NCBI GenBank assembly: GCA_002316795.1
Contig: DCEE01000050.1
Coordinates: 26,830-50,840 of the forward strand
Length of the DNA stretch: 24,011 nt
Direction: 5' to 3'
Source: Synergistaceae bacterium UBA1037
Lineage (GTDB): Bacteria > Synergistota > Synergistia > Synergistales > Synergistaceae
Position 1 is the stretch's first letter; each line of letters begins with the position of its first letter. Below, one piece after another: positions 1 through 8,223 of the stretch. The notes beneath the pieces are model-generated. The model searched no databases, was not told the origin of the DNA, and worked only from the letters and a program-made list of their open reading frames with translations. The position numbers and the translations under genes were made by a program.

Positions 1-129
1 AGCTTCTTCGGAATGAACGTGCCCGTTCCCTGGACCTCGCACCCGCTTGGTTTCTACATTGTTGGCCTTGTCTCGATAATGCTCACTGTGGCTGCAACAG
101 TGATACTGTGGAAAAAGAGGTTTTTCTGA
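1..129 (+). CDS. corA: CorA-family Mg2+/divalent cation channel, C-terminal fragment
   Basis: Only the last 42 codons are in the window; the gene begins upstream. The fragment reads SFFGMNV near its start, then a hydrophobic segment (FYIVGLVSIMLTVAATVIL), and ends WKKRFF before TGA. The GMN tripeptide followed by a final transmembrane helix and a short basic cytoplasmic tail is the hallmark of the CorA/Mrs2 family. In that family, GMN sits at the periplasmic mouth of the pore made by TM1, and the sequence after it is TM2. The residues after GMN (PVPWTSHPLGFY) also fit CorA. CorA is a homopentameric inner-membrane channel for Mg2+ (also Co2+/Ni2+). No terminator is obvious before the next operon. 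Family assignment is confident; the symbol assumes an ordinary CorA. Confidence 0.85.
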   Translation, partial: SFFGMNVPVPWTSHPLGFYIVGLVSIMLTVAATVILWKKRFF

Positions 130-171
130 TAAATATAGTGCTGCCGGATAACCTATTCTTCCGATTATGTA

Positions 172-177
172 TATAAT
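172..177 (+). promoter_or_regulatory. Probable -10 box of the exporter operon promoter
   Basis: A consensus TATAAT lies 46 bases before the TTG start of the adaptor gene, in the 94-base gap after corA. The hexamer 17 bases upstream (TAACCT, 149-154) is a weak -35 box, so the call rests mainly on the -10 and its placement. Confidence 0.4.
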
Positions 178-223
178 GTCGCAATAAGGAAGAGCAAGTT
201 TCCTTGAAGGGGGAGACTCAGGA

Positions 224-1219
224 TTGAATATACCCGAAGGCAAAAAAAAGAGGAATGTGATCATCGCGGTGCTCGTGGCTGCTGCAGCACTCTCTGCATA
301 CTTTCTTATGTTCGAGGCAAGGACAAAAGATGAGAGGGTAAGAGCTTCAGGAACAGTCGAAGTCACTGAGCTCAACCTCTCTCCCCAGGCAGGGGGAAGG
401 ATACTTGAGCTGAACATCAGCGAATCGGACCACATCACCAAAGGCCAGCTGATAGCGAGGATGTCCCTCGACGGAGCAGATCATGATGCCGCTATCGCCG
501 AAGCCTCCCTTGCGGCCGCAAAAGAACAGCTGCTTGAGCTTCAGAACGGATTCAGAAAAGAGGACATTTCGAGGGCCGAAGCCGAATATGCCCTTAGAAA
601 GGCTCAGCATGAACAGGCCGTGAGAGATGAAAAGCGCTTCCGGGAGCTTGCGGCGGAAGGAGTCGTATCGGTAAGGGAAGCAGAGCTCTACGAGGAGAAC
701 GTAAAAATCAAGATGAATGCTATGGAAATGGCTTCAGAGACCCTTCTGATGCTTAAAAGGGGAATAAGAACGGAGCAGATAGAGGCAGCCAAGGCAAATG
801 TGAAGAGAGCTGAGGCCGCACTTCTCAAAGCAGAGACAATTGTCGGCTACAAGGAATTTTATTCTCCTGCCGAAGGCGTCATCCTCACCAAAAATTATGA
901 AGCCGGCGATGTTATAAATCCCGGAGCACCGATCGCGACCCTTGGAATAATGACAGACTGCTGGATCAAGCTTTATATCCCCTCGACGCAGCTGGGGCTG
1001 GTCAAACTTGGAGGAGAGGCAGAGGTGAGTGTCGATGCCTATCCCGATAAAAAATTCAAAGCTGTGGTAAGTGAGATCAATCAGCAGGCGGAGTACAACC
1101 CCAGACTTTCTCTCACCCAGAGCGAACGTTCAAATATGGTCTTTTGGATCAAGCTCAGGGTCAATGATCCTGAAGGCATCCTGAAGCCGGGTATGCCTGC
1201 TGATGCCGTGATACTATGA
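224..1219 (+). CDS. HlyD-family periplasmic adaptor (YbhG-like membrane fusion protein)
   Basis: This is the adaptor of a tripartite exporter, bridging the inner-membrane ABC transporter and a TolC-like channel. The 331-residue protein has a basic N-terminus and one membrane segment (about residues 11-29). A split lipoyl/barrel-sandwich half follows (about 43-80, with SPQAGGRILEL). Next is a long Ala/Glu/Lys-rich coiled-coil hairpin (about 85-205), then the second lipoyl half (YSPAEGVI) and a beta-barrel ending KPGMPADAVIL. Start: TTG at 224 preceded by AAGGGGGAG (207-215), about 8 bases away; no ATG fits better. The stop overlaps the ATG of the next ABC gene (ATGA), indicating translational coupling. 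Length and architecture match E. coli YbhG/HlyD_D23 proteins. The substrate cannot be told from sequence. Confidence 0.9.
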   Translation: MNIPEGKKKRNVIIAVLVAAAALSAYFLMFEARTKDERVRASGTVEVTELNLSPQAGGRILELNISESDHITKGQLIARMSLDGADHDAAIAEASLAAAKEQLLELQNGFRKEDISRAEAEYALRKAQHEQAVRDEKRFRELAAEGVVSVREAELYEENVKIKMNAMEMASETLLMLKRGIRTEQIEAAKANVKRAEAALLKAETIVGYKEFYSPAEGVILTKNYEAGDVINPGAPIATLGIMTDCWIKLYIPSTQLGLVKLGGEAEVSVDAYPDKKFKAVVSEINQQAEYNPRLSLTQSERSNMVFWIKLRVNDPEGILKPGMPADAVIL

Positions 1220-2160
1220 TACCTGACGGGAGCGAAATCTCTCTCTCTTATAAAGGGGCAGGCAAAAAGTTCAATGGGGTGGCCGCGCTTGAGGGCATAG
1301 ATCTTGAAGTCCGCAGAGGCGAGATATTCGGATTCATAGGACCTGACGGAGCCGGCAAAACCACTTTGATAAGGATGGCCATGGGCATCACAAATCCGGA
1401 TACCGGAGAGTGCACCCTTTTGGGTATGAAAAACAGGCGGAGGGCGAGGGTAAACGCCGGATATGTACCACAGCTTTTCAGCTTATATACTGATATGACT
1501 GTGAATGAGAATATTGCCCTCTTTGGTTCCCTCTATGGTACAGAGAGGGAAACGGTGCTTAAAAGAGCAGAGGAGATCCTTAAACGGACAGGCCTGTGGC
1601 CTTTCAGGGAGAGGCTGGTCGGAAAACTTTCCGGAGGGATGAAGCAGAAGCTTGCCCTTGCATCAGGACTTATGCATACCCCGGAGATCCTCTTTCTTGA
1701 TGAGCCGACTACCGGGGTCGATCCTGTGGCTAGGAGGGAATTCTGGGCCATGCTCTATGAACTTAACAGACAGGGCCTGACTATAATAGTCTCCACTCCC
1801 TACATGGACGAGGCCGAACTCTGCACACGAAAAATGTTCATCAACAACGGAAGGATACTGGACGTGGGGACCTCAGAGGAACTTCTGAGCCGTTACGACA
1901 AAAAGATCCTCAGGCTTGAGCTGGATGAAAGAAGGGCAAAGGATTGGCTGATGAAGTGCGGACATGTATGCGATGCAAACCTCTTCGGCACTAACTACCA
2001 TATAGTTGTGGACGATGCCGATGCCGCGGCCTGCGAAATAAGAAAAGAGCTTGATCAAAGGTACAGCCAGCTCCCTGACCTCTTCGAAGCTACACCCAGC
2101 CTTGAGGACCTCTTCGTTGCCTTCTCCGGAGGTGCGCTGCCTTGCCGCGTCCCGCAGTAG
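1216..2160 (+). CDS. ABC exporter ATPase, YbhF N-terminal-half-like
   Basis: This 314-residue nucleotide-binding subunit belongs to an ABC-2 type exporter. Visible motifs are Walker A GPDGAGKTT (about 42-50), Q-loop VPQLFSLY, signature LSGGMKQK (138-145), Walker B ILFLDEPT (158-165) and D-loop GVDP. The switch region reads STPYMDEA, so the usual H-loop histidine is a proline. The GPDGAGKTT variant plus a lost H-loop histidine matches the N-terminal ABC half of E. coli YbhF, where this spot reads STSYLDEA. This suggests a degenerate, non-hydrolytic or asymmetric site. The start ATG overlaps the adaptor stop. The 3' end overlaps the next ATPase by 19 bases. Together these two genes look like a split YbhF; the drug or lipid substrate is unknown. 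Confidence 0.88.
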   Translation: MIPDGSEISLSYKGAGKKFNGVAALEGIDLEVRRGEIFGFIGPDGAGKTTLIRMAMGITNPDTGECTLLGMKNRRRARVNAGYVPQLFSLYTDMTVNENIALFGSLYGTERETVLKRAEEILKRTGLWPFRERLVGKLSGGMKQKLALASGLMHTPEILFLDEPTTGVDPVARREFWAMLYELNRQGLTIIVSTPYMDEAELCTRKMFINNGRILDVGTSEELLSRYDKKILRLELDERRAKDWLMKCGHVCDANLFGTNYHIVVDDADAAACEIRKELDQRYSQLPDLFEATPSLEDLFVAFSGGALPCRVPQ

Positions 2161-3131
2161 AGACAAGGGAACTGACAAAGAAATTCGGCAGCTTCACTGC
2201 CGTTGACCGCATAACTATGTCCATAGAAGAGGGTTCGGTATACGGATTCCTTGGACCTAACGGATCAGGAAAATCTACGACCATCAGGATGCTCTGCGGT
2301 CTTCTTGCACCCACATCCGGAGCGGGACTTGTCCTTGGCATGGATCTCGCGGGAGAGGGAAGGAAGATCAAGGACCGGGTAGGATATATGTCACAAAAGT
2401 TCAGCCTCTATCCTGAAATGACGGTGATCGAAAATCTCGAGCTCTACTCCGGCCTATACGGACTCCGGGGTGCGGAGAAGGAGAAGCGTATTGAGGATAT
2501 GCTCAGCCTGGCAGGACTGAACGGACGCGAAGACGAGTATACGAGACTGCTTTCGGGAGGCTGGAGACAGAGGCTAGCACTTGGCTGCGCCATTCTCCAC
2601 AAGCCGAAGATCCTCTTTCTTGACGAGCCTACGAGCGGCGTTGACCCTAAGGCCAGGAGGCTCTTCTGGGACATAATATACGATCTTGCGGCGGATGGCA
2701 CGACAGTAATGGTTACCACACACTTTATGGATGAGGCGGAGCACTGCGACAGGGTCGCATTTATCTACTTCGGCGGACTCATAGCCGATGACACGCCTGC
2801 GAACCTGAAAAAGCTCATCCCAGGCAGGCTCTATGAAATTGGATCGGACCACTCCTTCGATCTTCTTGCAAAGATCGAGCGAGGTGAAGCGGGACCTGTG
2901 ATCGACTCCTACTTTTTTGGGGAGAAGCTGCATCTCCTGGTAGGCAAAGAGCGGCGGATTGATGACGATGAACTCTTTAGGGGAGCTTCGGTAAAGGAGA
3001 TCATACCGTCCATGGAAGACGTATTTACCTACCTGGTGAAGAAGGGATCAGTAATGGATCTTGGTGACGGAAGGCTGTCAGGTACAGGCGAGATGAGTCT
3101 TAAAGCCTCCGCTGAGGCAACGAAGGAGTGA
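2142..3131 (+). CDS. ABC exporter ATPase, YbhF C-terminal-half-like
   Basis: This 329-residue ABC ATPase has complete motifs: Walker A GPNGSGKST (38-46), Q-loop MSQKFSLYPEMTV, signature LSGGWRQR (137-144), Walker B ILFLDEPT (157-164), D-loop SGVDP and H-loop VTTHFMDEAEHCDR (His about 194). The stretch after the H-loop (DRVAFIYFGGLIADDTP) resembles the second ABC half of YbhF. This is therefore the likely catalytically competent partner of the preceding ATPase. The TTG start at 2142 lies inside the upstream gene and is preceded by GGAGG (2128-2132) with 9-base spacing. A TTG start with a 19-base overlap implies coupled translation. About 130 residues follow the ABC core, ending in a Gly/Ser-rich tail. 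Confidence 0.88.
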   Translation: MPRPAVETRELTKKFGSFTAVDRITMSIEEGSVYGFLGPNGSGKSTTIRMLCGLLAPTSGAGLVLGMDLAGEGRKIKDRVGYMSQKFSLYPEMTVIENLELYSGLYGLRGAEKEKRIEDMLSLAGLNGREDEYTRLLSGGWRQRLALGCAILHKPKILFLDEPTSGVDPKARRLFWDIIYDLAADGTTVMVTTHFMDEAEHCDRVAFIYFGGLIADDTPANLKKLIPGRLYEIGSDHSFDLLAKIERGEAGPVIDSYFFGEKLHLLVGKERRIDDDELFRGASVKEIIPSMEDVFTYLVKKGSVMDLGDGRLSGTGEMSLKASAEATKE

Positions 3132-3136
3132 CAGCT

Positions 3137-4270
3137 GTGCATTTTGGCAGGCTTCGTGCCCTTATAGTCAAAGAGTTCATACAGGTCATGAGAGACAAGC
3201 TCACCCTTGCCATGCTCATATTCATGCCCGTTGCCCAGCTCCTGATATTCGGCTTTGCGATAAACACGGACGTCAAGCACCTTCAGACCGCGATATTCGA
3301 CCAGTCGAGGACTCAGGAGAGCCGTGAGATGATAGAGAGTTTTACGGCCAGCAACTACTTTGACATCAAGCTCTATGCGGGCAACATCAAAGAGGTCAAC
3401 AGGGCCGTCGAATCGGGGGCAGCCAAGGTCGGACTGATAATACCTCCCGATTATGCGCAGAAGATCAAAAGCGGCAGAGAAGCCGCAATACAGGTCATTA
3501 TCGATGCCACCGACAATATGTCCGCATCATCGGCAATGGCTGCCGCTCAGACCATTGGCATGCTGAAATCACAGGAGATCCTGGGAGACAAATTCAGGCG
3601 TATGGGCTTTGAAATACCCGCCCAGGCCGTGGATATCAGGATCCGCCCATGGTACAATCCCGATTTTATCACCTCATGGTATCTTGTCCCCGGAATAATG
3701 GGGCTGCTCCTTACCATAACACTTATCGCGATGATGGCGATGGCTATAGTCAGGGAGAGCGAGCAGGGAACCCTGGAACAGCTGCTCGTGACTCCGATGC
3801 GTACCTGGGAACTGCTTCTGAGCAAGATACTCCCATACATAATAGTAGGATATATACAGGTGATCGTATCTATAATCGTAGGCATGGCAGTATTTAAAAT
3901 GCCCTTTCTGGGGAGCAAGATACTCTTCTTTGTCCTGACGTTTTTTTATGTGGTTGCCAACCTCTCTCTCGGGATAATGATATCGACCTTTTCCCAGAAT
4001 CAGATGCAGGCCCTCCAGCTTTCGATCTTCCTTATTCTCCCCAGTGTCCTGCTCTCAGGGTTTGTCTTTCCCACGGAGGCCATGCCGAGCGGATTCCGCT
4101 ACCTCGGAGAGTGTATCCCCATTACATATTACATAAGGCTGTCAAGGCAGATAATACTGAAGGGCGGAGGGTTCGAATTTGTCTGGAAAGACACACTCGC
4201 ACTCTGCGTATACATTGCGGTGATGTTTTCGTCAAGCATCGTAATGTTCAAAAAGCGTTTTGTTCCATGA
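3137..4270 (+). CDS. ABC-2 type exporter permease (YbhS/YbhR-like)
   Basis: This inner-membrane subunit of the exporter is 377 residues from the chosen start. It opens with the family signature VKEFIQVMRDK, followed by TM1 (about 23-43, ending IFGFAINTD). A periplasmic domain of about 130 residues comes next, containing IIPPDYAQKI and WYNPDF. Five further membrane segments follow, starting at YLVPGIMGLLLTITLIAMM, with the coupling-helix motif RESEQGTLEQLLVTPM. The final tail is KKRFVP. Start: GTG 3137 is preferred because AAGGAG (3123-3128) sits 8 bases upstream. An in-frame GTG at 3128 overlaps that ribosome binding site. E. coli encodes two such permeases (YbhS, YbhR); only one is present here, so the transporter may be a homodimer of this subunit. 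Confidence 0.88.
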   Translation: MHFGRLRALIVKEFIQVMRDKLTLAMLIFMPVAQLLIFGFAINTDVKHLQTAIFDQSRTQESREMIESFTASNYFDIKLYAGNIKEVNRAVESGAAKVGLIIPPDYAQKIKSGREAAIQVIIDATDNMSASSAMAAAQTIGMLKSQEILGDKFRRMGFEIPAQAVDIRIRPWYNPDFITSWYLVPGIMGLLLTITLIAMMAMAIVRESEQGTLEQLLVTPMRTWELLLSKILPYIIVGYIQVIVSIIVGMAVFKMPFLGSKILFFVLTFFYVVANLSLGIMISTFSQNQMQALQLSIFLILPSVLLSGFVFPTEAMPSGFRYLGECIPITYYIRLSRQIILKGGGFEFVWKDTLALCVYIAVMFSSSIVMFKKRFVP

Positions 4271-4289
4271 TCCGCAGGAGGAATATAAA

Positions 4290-5579
4290 ATGAAAAAAAT
4301 TATCCCCGTTGGAATAGTTCTCATTCTTATTGCCATACTCTCCGGTGCGGCTGTTGCCTTTTCTGCCGAACCTCAGGAGCTTGAGAGGCTGGTCCTGAAG
4401 GCAAGGGAGAGCAATCCGCTGGTATCCGCCGCAGAGGAGAGGGTGATCCGTGCGGAGGGAGCACTTCAGGAAGCCGGTGCAAAGATGGGACCGAAGTTTG
4501 GTGCCGGGATCGCTGCCATATGGCCGAAGGACAGATTAATGCCCATTGAAGGTATCCCCGTTGATTTCGTTAATGTTTATATAGCCGCTGCAGGTTTTGT
4601 GCAGACCATATATGCAGGAGGATCGCTTTCTGCCTCAAAGGAGGCTGCAAAACTTGCGAGGGATGCGGCTGTGGCCGAAAAGGAGAGAATTAGCCAGACA
4701 GTTGCAAATTCTGTCAGGACAGCATATTACAACTGGAAGAGAGCTTCTGCCAAAAAGATGGTCGCAGCAGAGGCGCTGAAGCTTGCCGGAGACCATCTTG
4801 AAAGGGCCGAGAGGCTTTTCAGGTCAGGGCTTGTTGCAAGAGGAGATGTACTAAGGAGCAAGGTCGCGGTCGCCGATGCGGAGCTTGCACTGATCAGGGC
4901 GGAAAATGCCGTCAGCATTTCCGCGGCAGCTCTTGAAAACGCTGTCGGGGCACCGCCGGAGGTCTCAGAAGCAGGTGCCGCACATCCCGAATATGTCCCG
5001 TCAAAAGAGGCTCTGGCAGAGAGGGAGTCCAATTTAAAAGCAGCTTATGAGAACAGGATGGAGGTCAGGATGTACGACCTGATGAGCCGCAGGGCAGCCA
5101 AGGTAGCCAGGGCTGCAGAAGGGCTGCTGCTTCCGCAGATAATTGCGGCAGGCGGAGTAATAAACTCCGGAGACGAATTCTTCCCAAGCGGAAACGAAGA
5201 GATGGTCTTCTCGCTTATGGTCAGGTGGACAATGTTTGACAGCGGAGAGGCATCTGCAAAGACGAAGCAGGCGAAGGCACAGGGAAGGGAGTTTCTCCAT
5301 CTTATGGATGACATGAAGAACAGGATACGGATGGAGGTAACGGCCGCCGAGCTTGATCTCAGATCATCGCTCAGCAGACGGGAGGTCGCCCGCAGACAGG
5401 TGTCGGAGTCAGAGGAGGATTACAGGATCGCTGTCCGAAGGTATGAGGAACAGGTGGGGACTAATCTCGAGATGCTGGATGCAAGGCTTGCCCTGACAAA
5501 AAGCAGGACTGAGGAAGTTGATGCGCTATATGATATCCTTATTGCAGAGGCGAACCTCCTCTATTCGCTGGGCAAATAG
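4290..5579 (+). CDS. TolC-family outer membrane efflux protein
   Basis: This outer-membrane channel component completes the tripartite exporter. From ATG 4290 it is 429 residues with a Sec signal peptide (MKK, then a hydrophobic core, then ALA/SA-like cleavage near AVAFSA-EP at about 27). The mature part is two repeats of long Ala/Glu/Arg-rich coiled-coil helices typical of the OEP domain. Examples are the SNPLVSAAEERV opening, YYNWKRA near 150, and RSGLVARGDVLRSKV, which is the classical TolC 'G-x-x-x-R-x-D-V-L' turn. The second repeat ends with RYEEQVGTNLEMLDARLAL. The start is set by AGGAGG (4276-4281), 8 bases upstream. An upstream in-frame TTG (4260) has no such site and would bury the signal peptide. 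It is the last gene of the operon; I see no strong terminator after it. Confidence 0.9.
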   Translation: MKKIIPVGIVLILIAILSGAAVAFSAEPQELERLVLKARESNPLVSAAEERVIRAEGALQEAGAKMGPKFGAGIAAIWPKDRLMPIEGIPVDFVNVYIAAAGFVQTIYAGGSLSASKEAAKLARDAAVAEKERISQTVANSVRTAYYNWKRASAKKMVAAEALKLAGDHLERAERLFRSGLVARGDVLRSKVAVADAELALIRAENAVSISAAALENAVGAPPEVSEAGAAHPEYVPSKEALAERESNLKAAYENRMEVRMYDLMSRRAAKVARAAEGLLLPQIIAAGGVINSGDEFFPSGNEEMVFSLMVRWTMFDSGEASAKTKQAKAQGREFLHLMDDMKNRIRMEVTAAELDLRSSLSRREVARRQVSESEEDYRIAVRRYEEQVGTNLEMLDARLALTKSRTEEVDALYDILIAEANLLYSLGK

Positions 5580-5758
5580 CAGGCGGATAGAATTCCGGTG
5601 GCCATGCTCAAATGAAAGAATCCGGAAGCATAGTTTATTTTCACGCAAGTTTTCCGCATAAAAGGACATTGCGCCTTTTTTCTCTAAGTTAGAATCATAA
5701 ATTGTTTTGTTTTGGCGTTTTATTCTTTCAATTTAGGAGAGGCTAGGCTTTTACCCTC

Positions 5759-5787
5759 TTTACTCAAATAAGGAAGAGGAATACAAT
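5759..5787 (+). promoter_or_regulatory. Putative sigma70-type promoter of glutamate dehydrogenase
   Basis: TTTACT (5759-5764), a 17-base spacer, then TACAAT (5782-5787). This matches the consensus at 4/6 and 5/6. Transcription would begin near 5794, just before the leader hairpins, giving a leader of about 84 bases. The placement is good but it is a prediction from the boxes alone. Confidence 0.42.
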
Positions 5788-5806
5788 TAACAGTGTGTGT
5801 AAGAAT

Positions 5807-5853
5807 TGTCCCATTACAGGGACAGATATCTTAAAGTAAATGCCCGTTTGGGC
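5807..5853 (+). promoter_or_regulatory. Tandem hairpins in the glutamate dehydrogenase leader
   Basis: Hairpin 1 is TGTCCC-attaca-GGGACA (5807-5824), a perfect 6-bp stem. Hairpin 2 is GCCC-gttt-GGGC (5842-5853). They end 9 bases before the AAGGAGG ribosome binding site. They could stabilise a highly expressed mRNA or serve as an operator (hairpin 1 is a dyad); no known riboswitch is recognised. Confidence 0.4.
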
Positions 5854-5877
5854 GAAAAATCCAAGGAGGTTTTTTGT

Positions 5878-7155
5878 ATGGCCGTACAGAAACGTACTTC
5901 CAAGAATGTTCTTCTCGACACAGCACTGAAGAACTTCTACGCAGCAGCAGAAGAGATGAACCTTGACGAGGGTCTTGTTGAAGTCCTCAGCCGTTCTGAA
6001 AGAGCTGTATGCGTCTCCGTCCCTGTAGTAATGGACGACGGTTCAGTAAGAGTATTTGATGGTTTCCGCGTACAGCATTCAACGGTCTGCGGACCGGCAA
6101 AAGGTGGTCTCCGTTTCCACCCCGACGTCAACCTCGAAGAATGCGAAGCCCTCGCAAGCCTTATGACCTGGAAGTGTTCGCTCGCCGGCATTCCTTACGG
6201 CGGAGGCAAGGGCGGGATCGCAGTAGATCCTTTCGAACTTTCACCCCGTGAGCGCGAGATGATGACCCGTACATTCGCAGCCCGTGTTGCGCCCTTCATC
6301 GGCGACTGGACAGACGTTCCCGCTCCCGACGTTAACACCGGCGGTCCCGAAATGGTCTGGATCATGGACACCATTTCAAAGCTTCGCGGCAAACTCGAGC
6401 CCGGCGTGGTCACAGGAAAGCCCATCGCCTACTGGGGATCGAAGGGCCGCACCGCAGCGACGGGACTCGGCGTCGCAACATGCGTGCTCGAACTCCTCAA
6501 AACACAGAAGGTAGATCCCAAAACAGCGACAGTGATAGTACAGGGCTTCGGCAACGTCGGAACTTACAACGCGCTCTTCCTCCAGGAAGCAGGGGCAAAA
6601 GTAGTCGGCATCAGCGACATCACCGGCGGATACTACTGCAAAGACGGGATCGACATCAAGGCAGCGAAGGCATTCGTAGAAGCACACCCGAAGCGTATCC
6701 TCGACGGCTACACTCAGCCCGGACTCGTCAGGATGAGCGGCGAAGAGATCCTTGAGCAGGAATGCCTTGTCCTTTCACCCTGCGCACTCGAAGGCGTTAT
6801 CAGCGAGAAGAACGCTGACAAACTCAAGTGCAAATATATCGTCGAAGGCGCGAACGGACCCACAAGACCCGACGGAGACGTCATCCTGGACAAGCGCGGC
6901 ATCATCGTTGTACCTGACTTCCTTGCCAACAGCGGCGGAGTCATCGGTTCATACTTTGAATGGGTACAGGACCTGGCCGGATTCTTCTGGACCGAGGAAG
7001 AGTACAATAACCGTCTCGTCCCGATCATGAAGGACAACTTCAAGAGGGTCTGGGATTATTCACAGGAGCATAACGTAAAGATGCGCCGCGCGGCGTTCCT
7101 CGTCGCCATCAAACGCGTTGCGGACGGACTCAAGCTGAAGGGTTTCTTCCTCTAA
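5878..7155 (+). CDS. gdhA: Glutamate dehydrogenase (Glu/Leu/Phe/Val dehydrogenase family)
   Basis: This enzyme reversibly deaminates L-glutamate to 2-oxoglutarate and ammonia using NAD(P)+, a central step of amino-acid fermentation. The 425-residue protein (usual hexameric GDH length about 415-450) has the substrate-domain motifs CGPAKGGLRFHP (Lys 75) and WKCSLAGIPYGGGKGG (Lys 99 and catalytic Lys 111). It also has PAPDVNTG (Asp 151) and the Rossmann loop VQGFGNVG (about 221-228). Start: ATG 5878 lies 8 bases after AAGGAGG; upstream in-frame codons lack a site. Codon choice differs from its neighbours, with many CGT/CGC arginines and few AGG/AGA, which suggests very high expression. It stands alone with its own promoter and terminator. 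NAD versus NADP preference is not decidable by eye. Leucine/phenylalanine dehydrogenases are excluded by length and motifs. Confidence 0.95.
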   Translation: MAVQKRTSKNVLLDTALKNFYAAAEEMNLDEGLVEVLSRSERAVCVSVPVVMDDGSVRVFDGFRVQHSTVCGPAKGGLRFHPDVNLEECEALASLMTWKCSLAGIPYGGGKGGIAVDPFELSPREREMMTRTFAARVAPFIGDWTDVPAPDVNTGGPEMVWIMDTISKLRGKLEPGVVTGKPIAYWGSKGRTAATGLGVATCVLELLKTQKVDPKTATVIVQGFGNVGTYNALFLQEAGAKVVGISDITGGYYCKDGIDIKAAKAFVEAHPKRILDGYTQPGLVRMSGEEILEQECLVLSPCALEGVISEKNADKLKCKYIVEGANGPTRPDGDVILDKRGIIVVPDFLANSGGVIGSYFEWVQDLAGFFWTEEEYNNRLVPIMKDNFKRVWDYSQEHNVKMRRAAFLVAIKRVADGLKLKGFFL

Positions 7156-7187
7156 GCTTAAGCTCTTCAAACCGGATCAAATGATAC

Positions 7188-7214
7188 AGGCCGCTCCCTC
7201 ACTGGGGGCGGCCT
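7188..7214 (+). terminator. Terminator-like hairpin after gdhA
   Basis: An 11-bp stem (AGGCCGCTCCC / GGGGGCGGCCT, one G-T pair) with loop TCACT lies 33 bases after the gdhA stop. The immediate tail is TTCGATT, and a T run appears only about 12 bases later. It is therefore a strong but not classical intrinsic terminator, separating gdhA from the convergent gene. Confidence 0.6.
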
Positions 7215-7230
7215 TCGATTAGGGCGTTTT

Positions 7231-8169
7231 TCAGCAGCAGATGCCGAAGGTCTCTTCCATTGCCGTGATGAATTTCACGAGGGCTTCGTTTACGGGCACA
7301 TCGATATCGTGTTTCTTCGCAAGTTTGCAGACTGTCCCTCCGAATGCCTCCACCTCTGTCTTCCTGCGGGCAAGGACATCCTGAAGCATCGATGTCCTGC
7401 CTGTGGGAGTAAGCGAACTCAGCGTGTCGATGCAGTGCCTGATGTCACTTTCGTCAAGGAACACATTCTCGGCGGCCGCTACTGCTACTGCCTCCCGCAT
7501 TGCCGATGCCGCGAGGCTCCTTACCGCAGGTGAATCCTTTATGGCTCCGTAGCCGCACCTCAGAAGCGCCGTGACCTGATTGGCGCCCACATTGAGCATG
7601 AACTTCAGCCACAGGTCCCTTATCATATCTTCAGGAATGCTGTACCTGATCCCCGTCCTGCCGAAGAATTCCTCTACCGCGAGAACCTTGTCCGAGTAGC
7701 TCCCCGGAGTGTTTTTTGCTTCGCCGAAAGGAACGAATCCTAGGTTGACGTAGTCTGTGGAATCACCGGTCCTTGTAGCGTCGGTCCTCATAACATAGGA
7801 ATAGAGGACCTTTTCAGCTCCGTAAGCCTTGCCGATCTCATCTTCGCTGGTTATTCCGTTAAGGAATGAAAGGACTGTCGTATCCTTGCCGACATGGCCG
7901 CGGGCCTCTTCTATCGCTTTGGAAAGGTGGTGGTTCTTTACTGCAAATATGAGAAGATCGGCGGGAGCGGCCTTTTCTGCCGGCCCGAAGACCGGGAACA
8001 TGTAGGTCTTTCCATTTACGCATACTCCATGCTCCCTGTATCTTTGCTCCCTCTCCCCCGAAGCTATCACTCTTATGTTTTCCATGGGGACAGTTTCAGA
8101 GATCTTCGCGAGGTTTGCACTCCCGATCGCGCCAAGTCCTATCAGCGATACCGTTTCGATTTTTTTCAT
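7231..8169 (-). CDS. Ketopantoate reductase family protein (2-dehydropantoate 2-reductase)
   Basis: This is an NAD(P)H-dependent reductase of the PanE/ApbA family. The classical member reduces ketopantoate to pantoate for coenzyme A. The 312-residue protein begins MKKIETVSLIGLGAIG, with the Rossmann GLGAIG at 11-16. It has AVKNH (about 76-80), SFLNGI (101-106, the QNG equivalent) and DLWLKFMLNVGANQVTAL (186-202). That last stretch carries the family's catalytic Lys (K189) and the conserved Asn 193 and 197. A C-terminal all-helical domain follows. Start: ATG 8169, with GGAG 9 bases upstream; in-frame ATGs further up (e.g. 8190) have no ribosome binding site. Family members are often duplicated and act on other 2-keto acids. 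With no pan genes nearby, panE is not assigned. Confidence 0.85.
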   Translation of the reverse strand: MKKIETVSLIGLGAIGSANLAKISETVPMENIRVIASGEREQRYREHGVCVNGKTYMFPVFGPAEKAAPADLLIFAVKNHHLSKAIEEARGHVGKDTTVLSFLNGITSEDEIGKAYGAEKVLYSYVMRTDATRTGDSTDYVNLGFVPFGEAKNTPGSYSDKVLAVEEFFGRTGIRYSIPEDMIRDLWLKFMLNVGANQVTALLRCGYGAIKDSPAVRSLAASAMREAVAVAAAENVFLDESDIRHCIDTLSSLTPTGRTSMLQDVLARRKTEVEAFGGTVCKLAKKHDIDVPVNEALVKFITAMEETFGICC

Positions 8170-8223
8170 AAAAGAAATCTCCGTTTTCATAATTTTTTGT
8201 GCCGCACCATAGTATGAGAAGCT

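Larger units (their letters stand above)
5580..5877 (+). other. Gene-free region upstream of glutamate dehydrogenase
   Basis: About 300 bases without a supportable gene. The first 170 bases are AT-rich with no clear structure. The rest holds a putative promoter (5759-5787), two small hairpins (5807-5824, 5842-5853) and the strong ribosome binding site AAGGAGG (5863-5869) of the dehydrogenase. An in-frame start upstream of ATG 5878 exists but would run through the leader hairpins. Confidence 0.6.
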
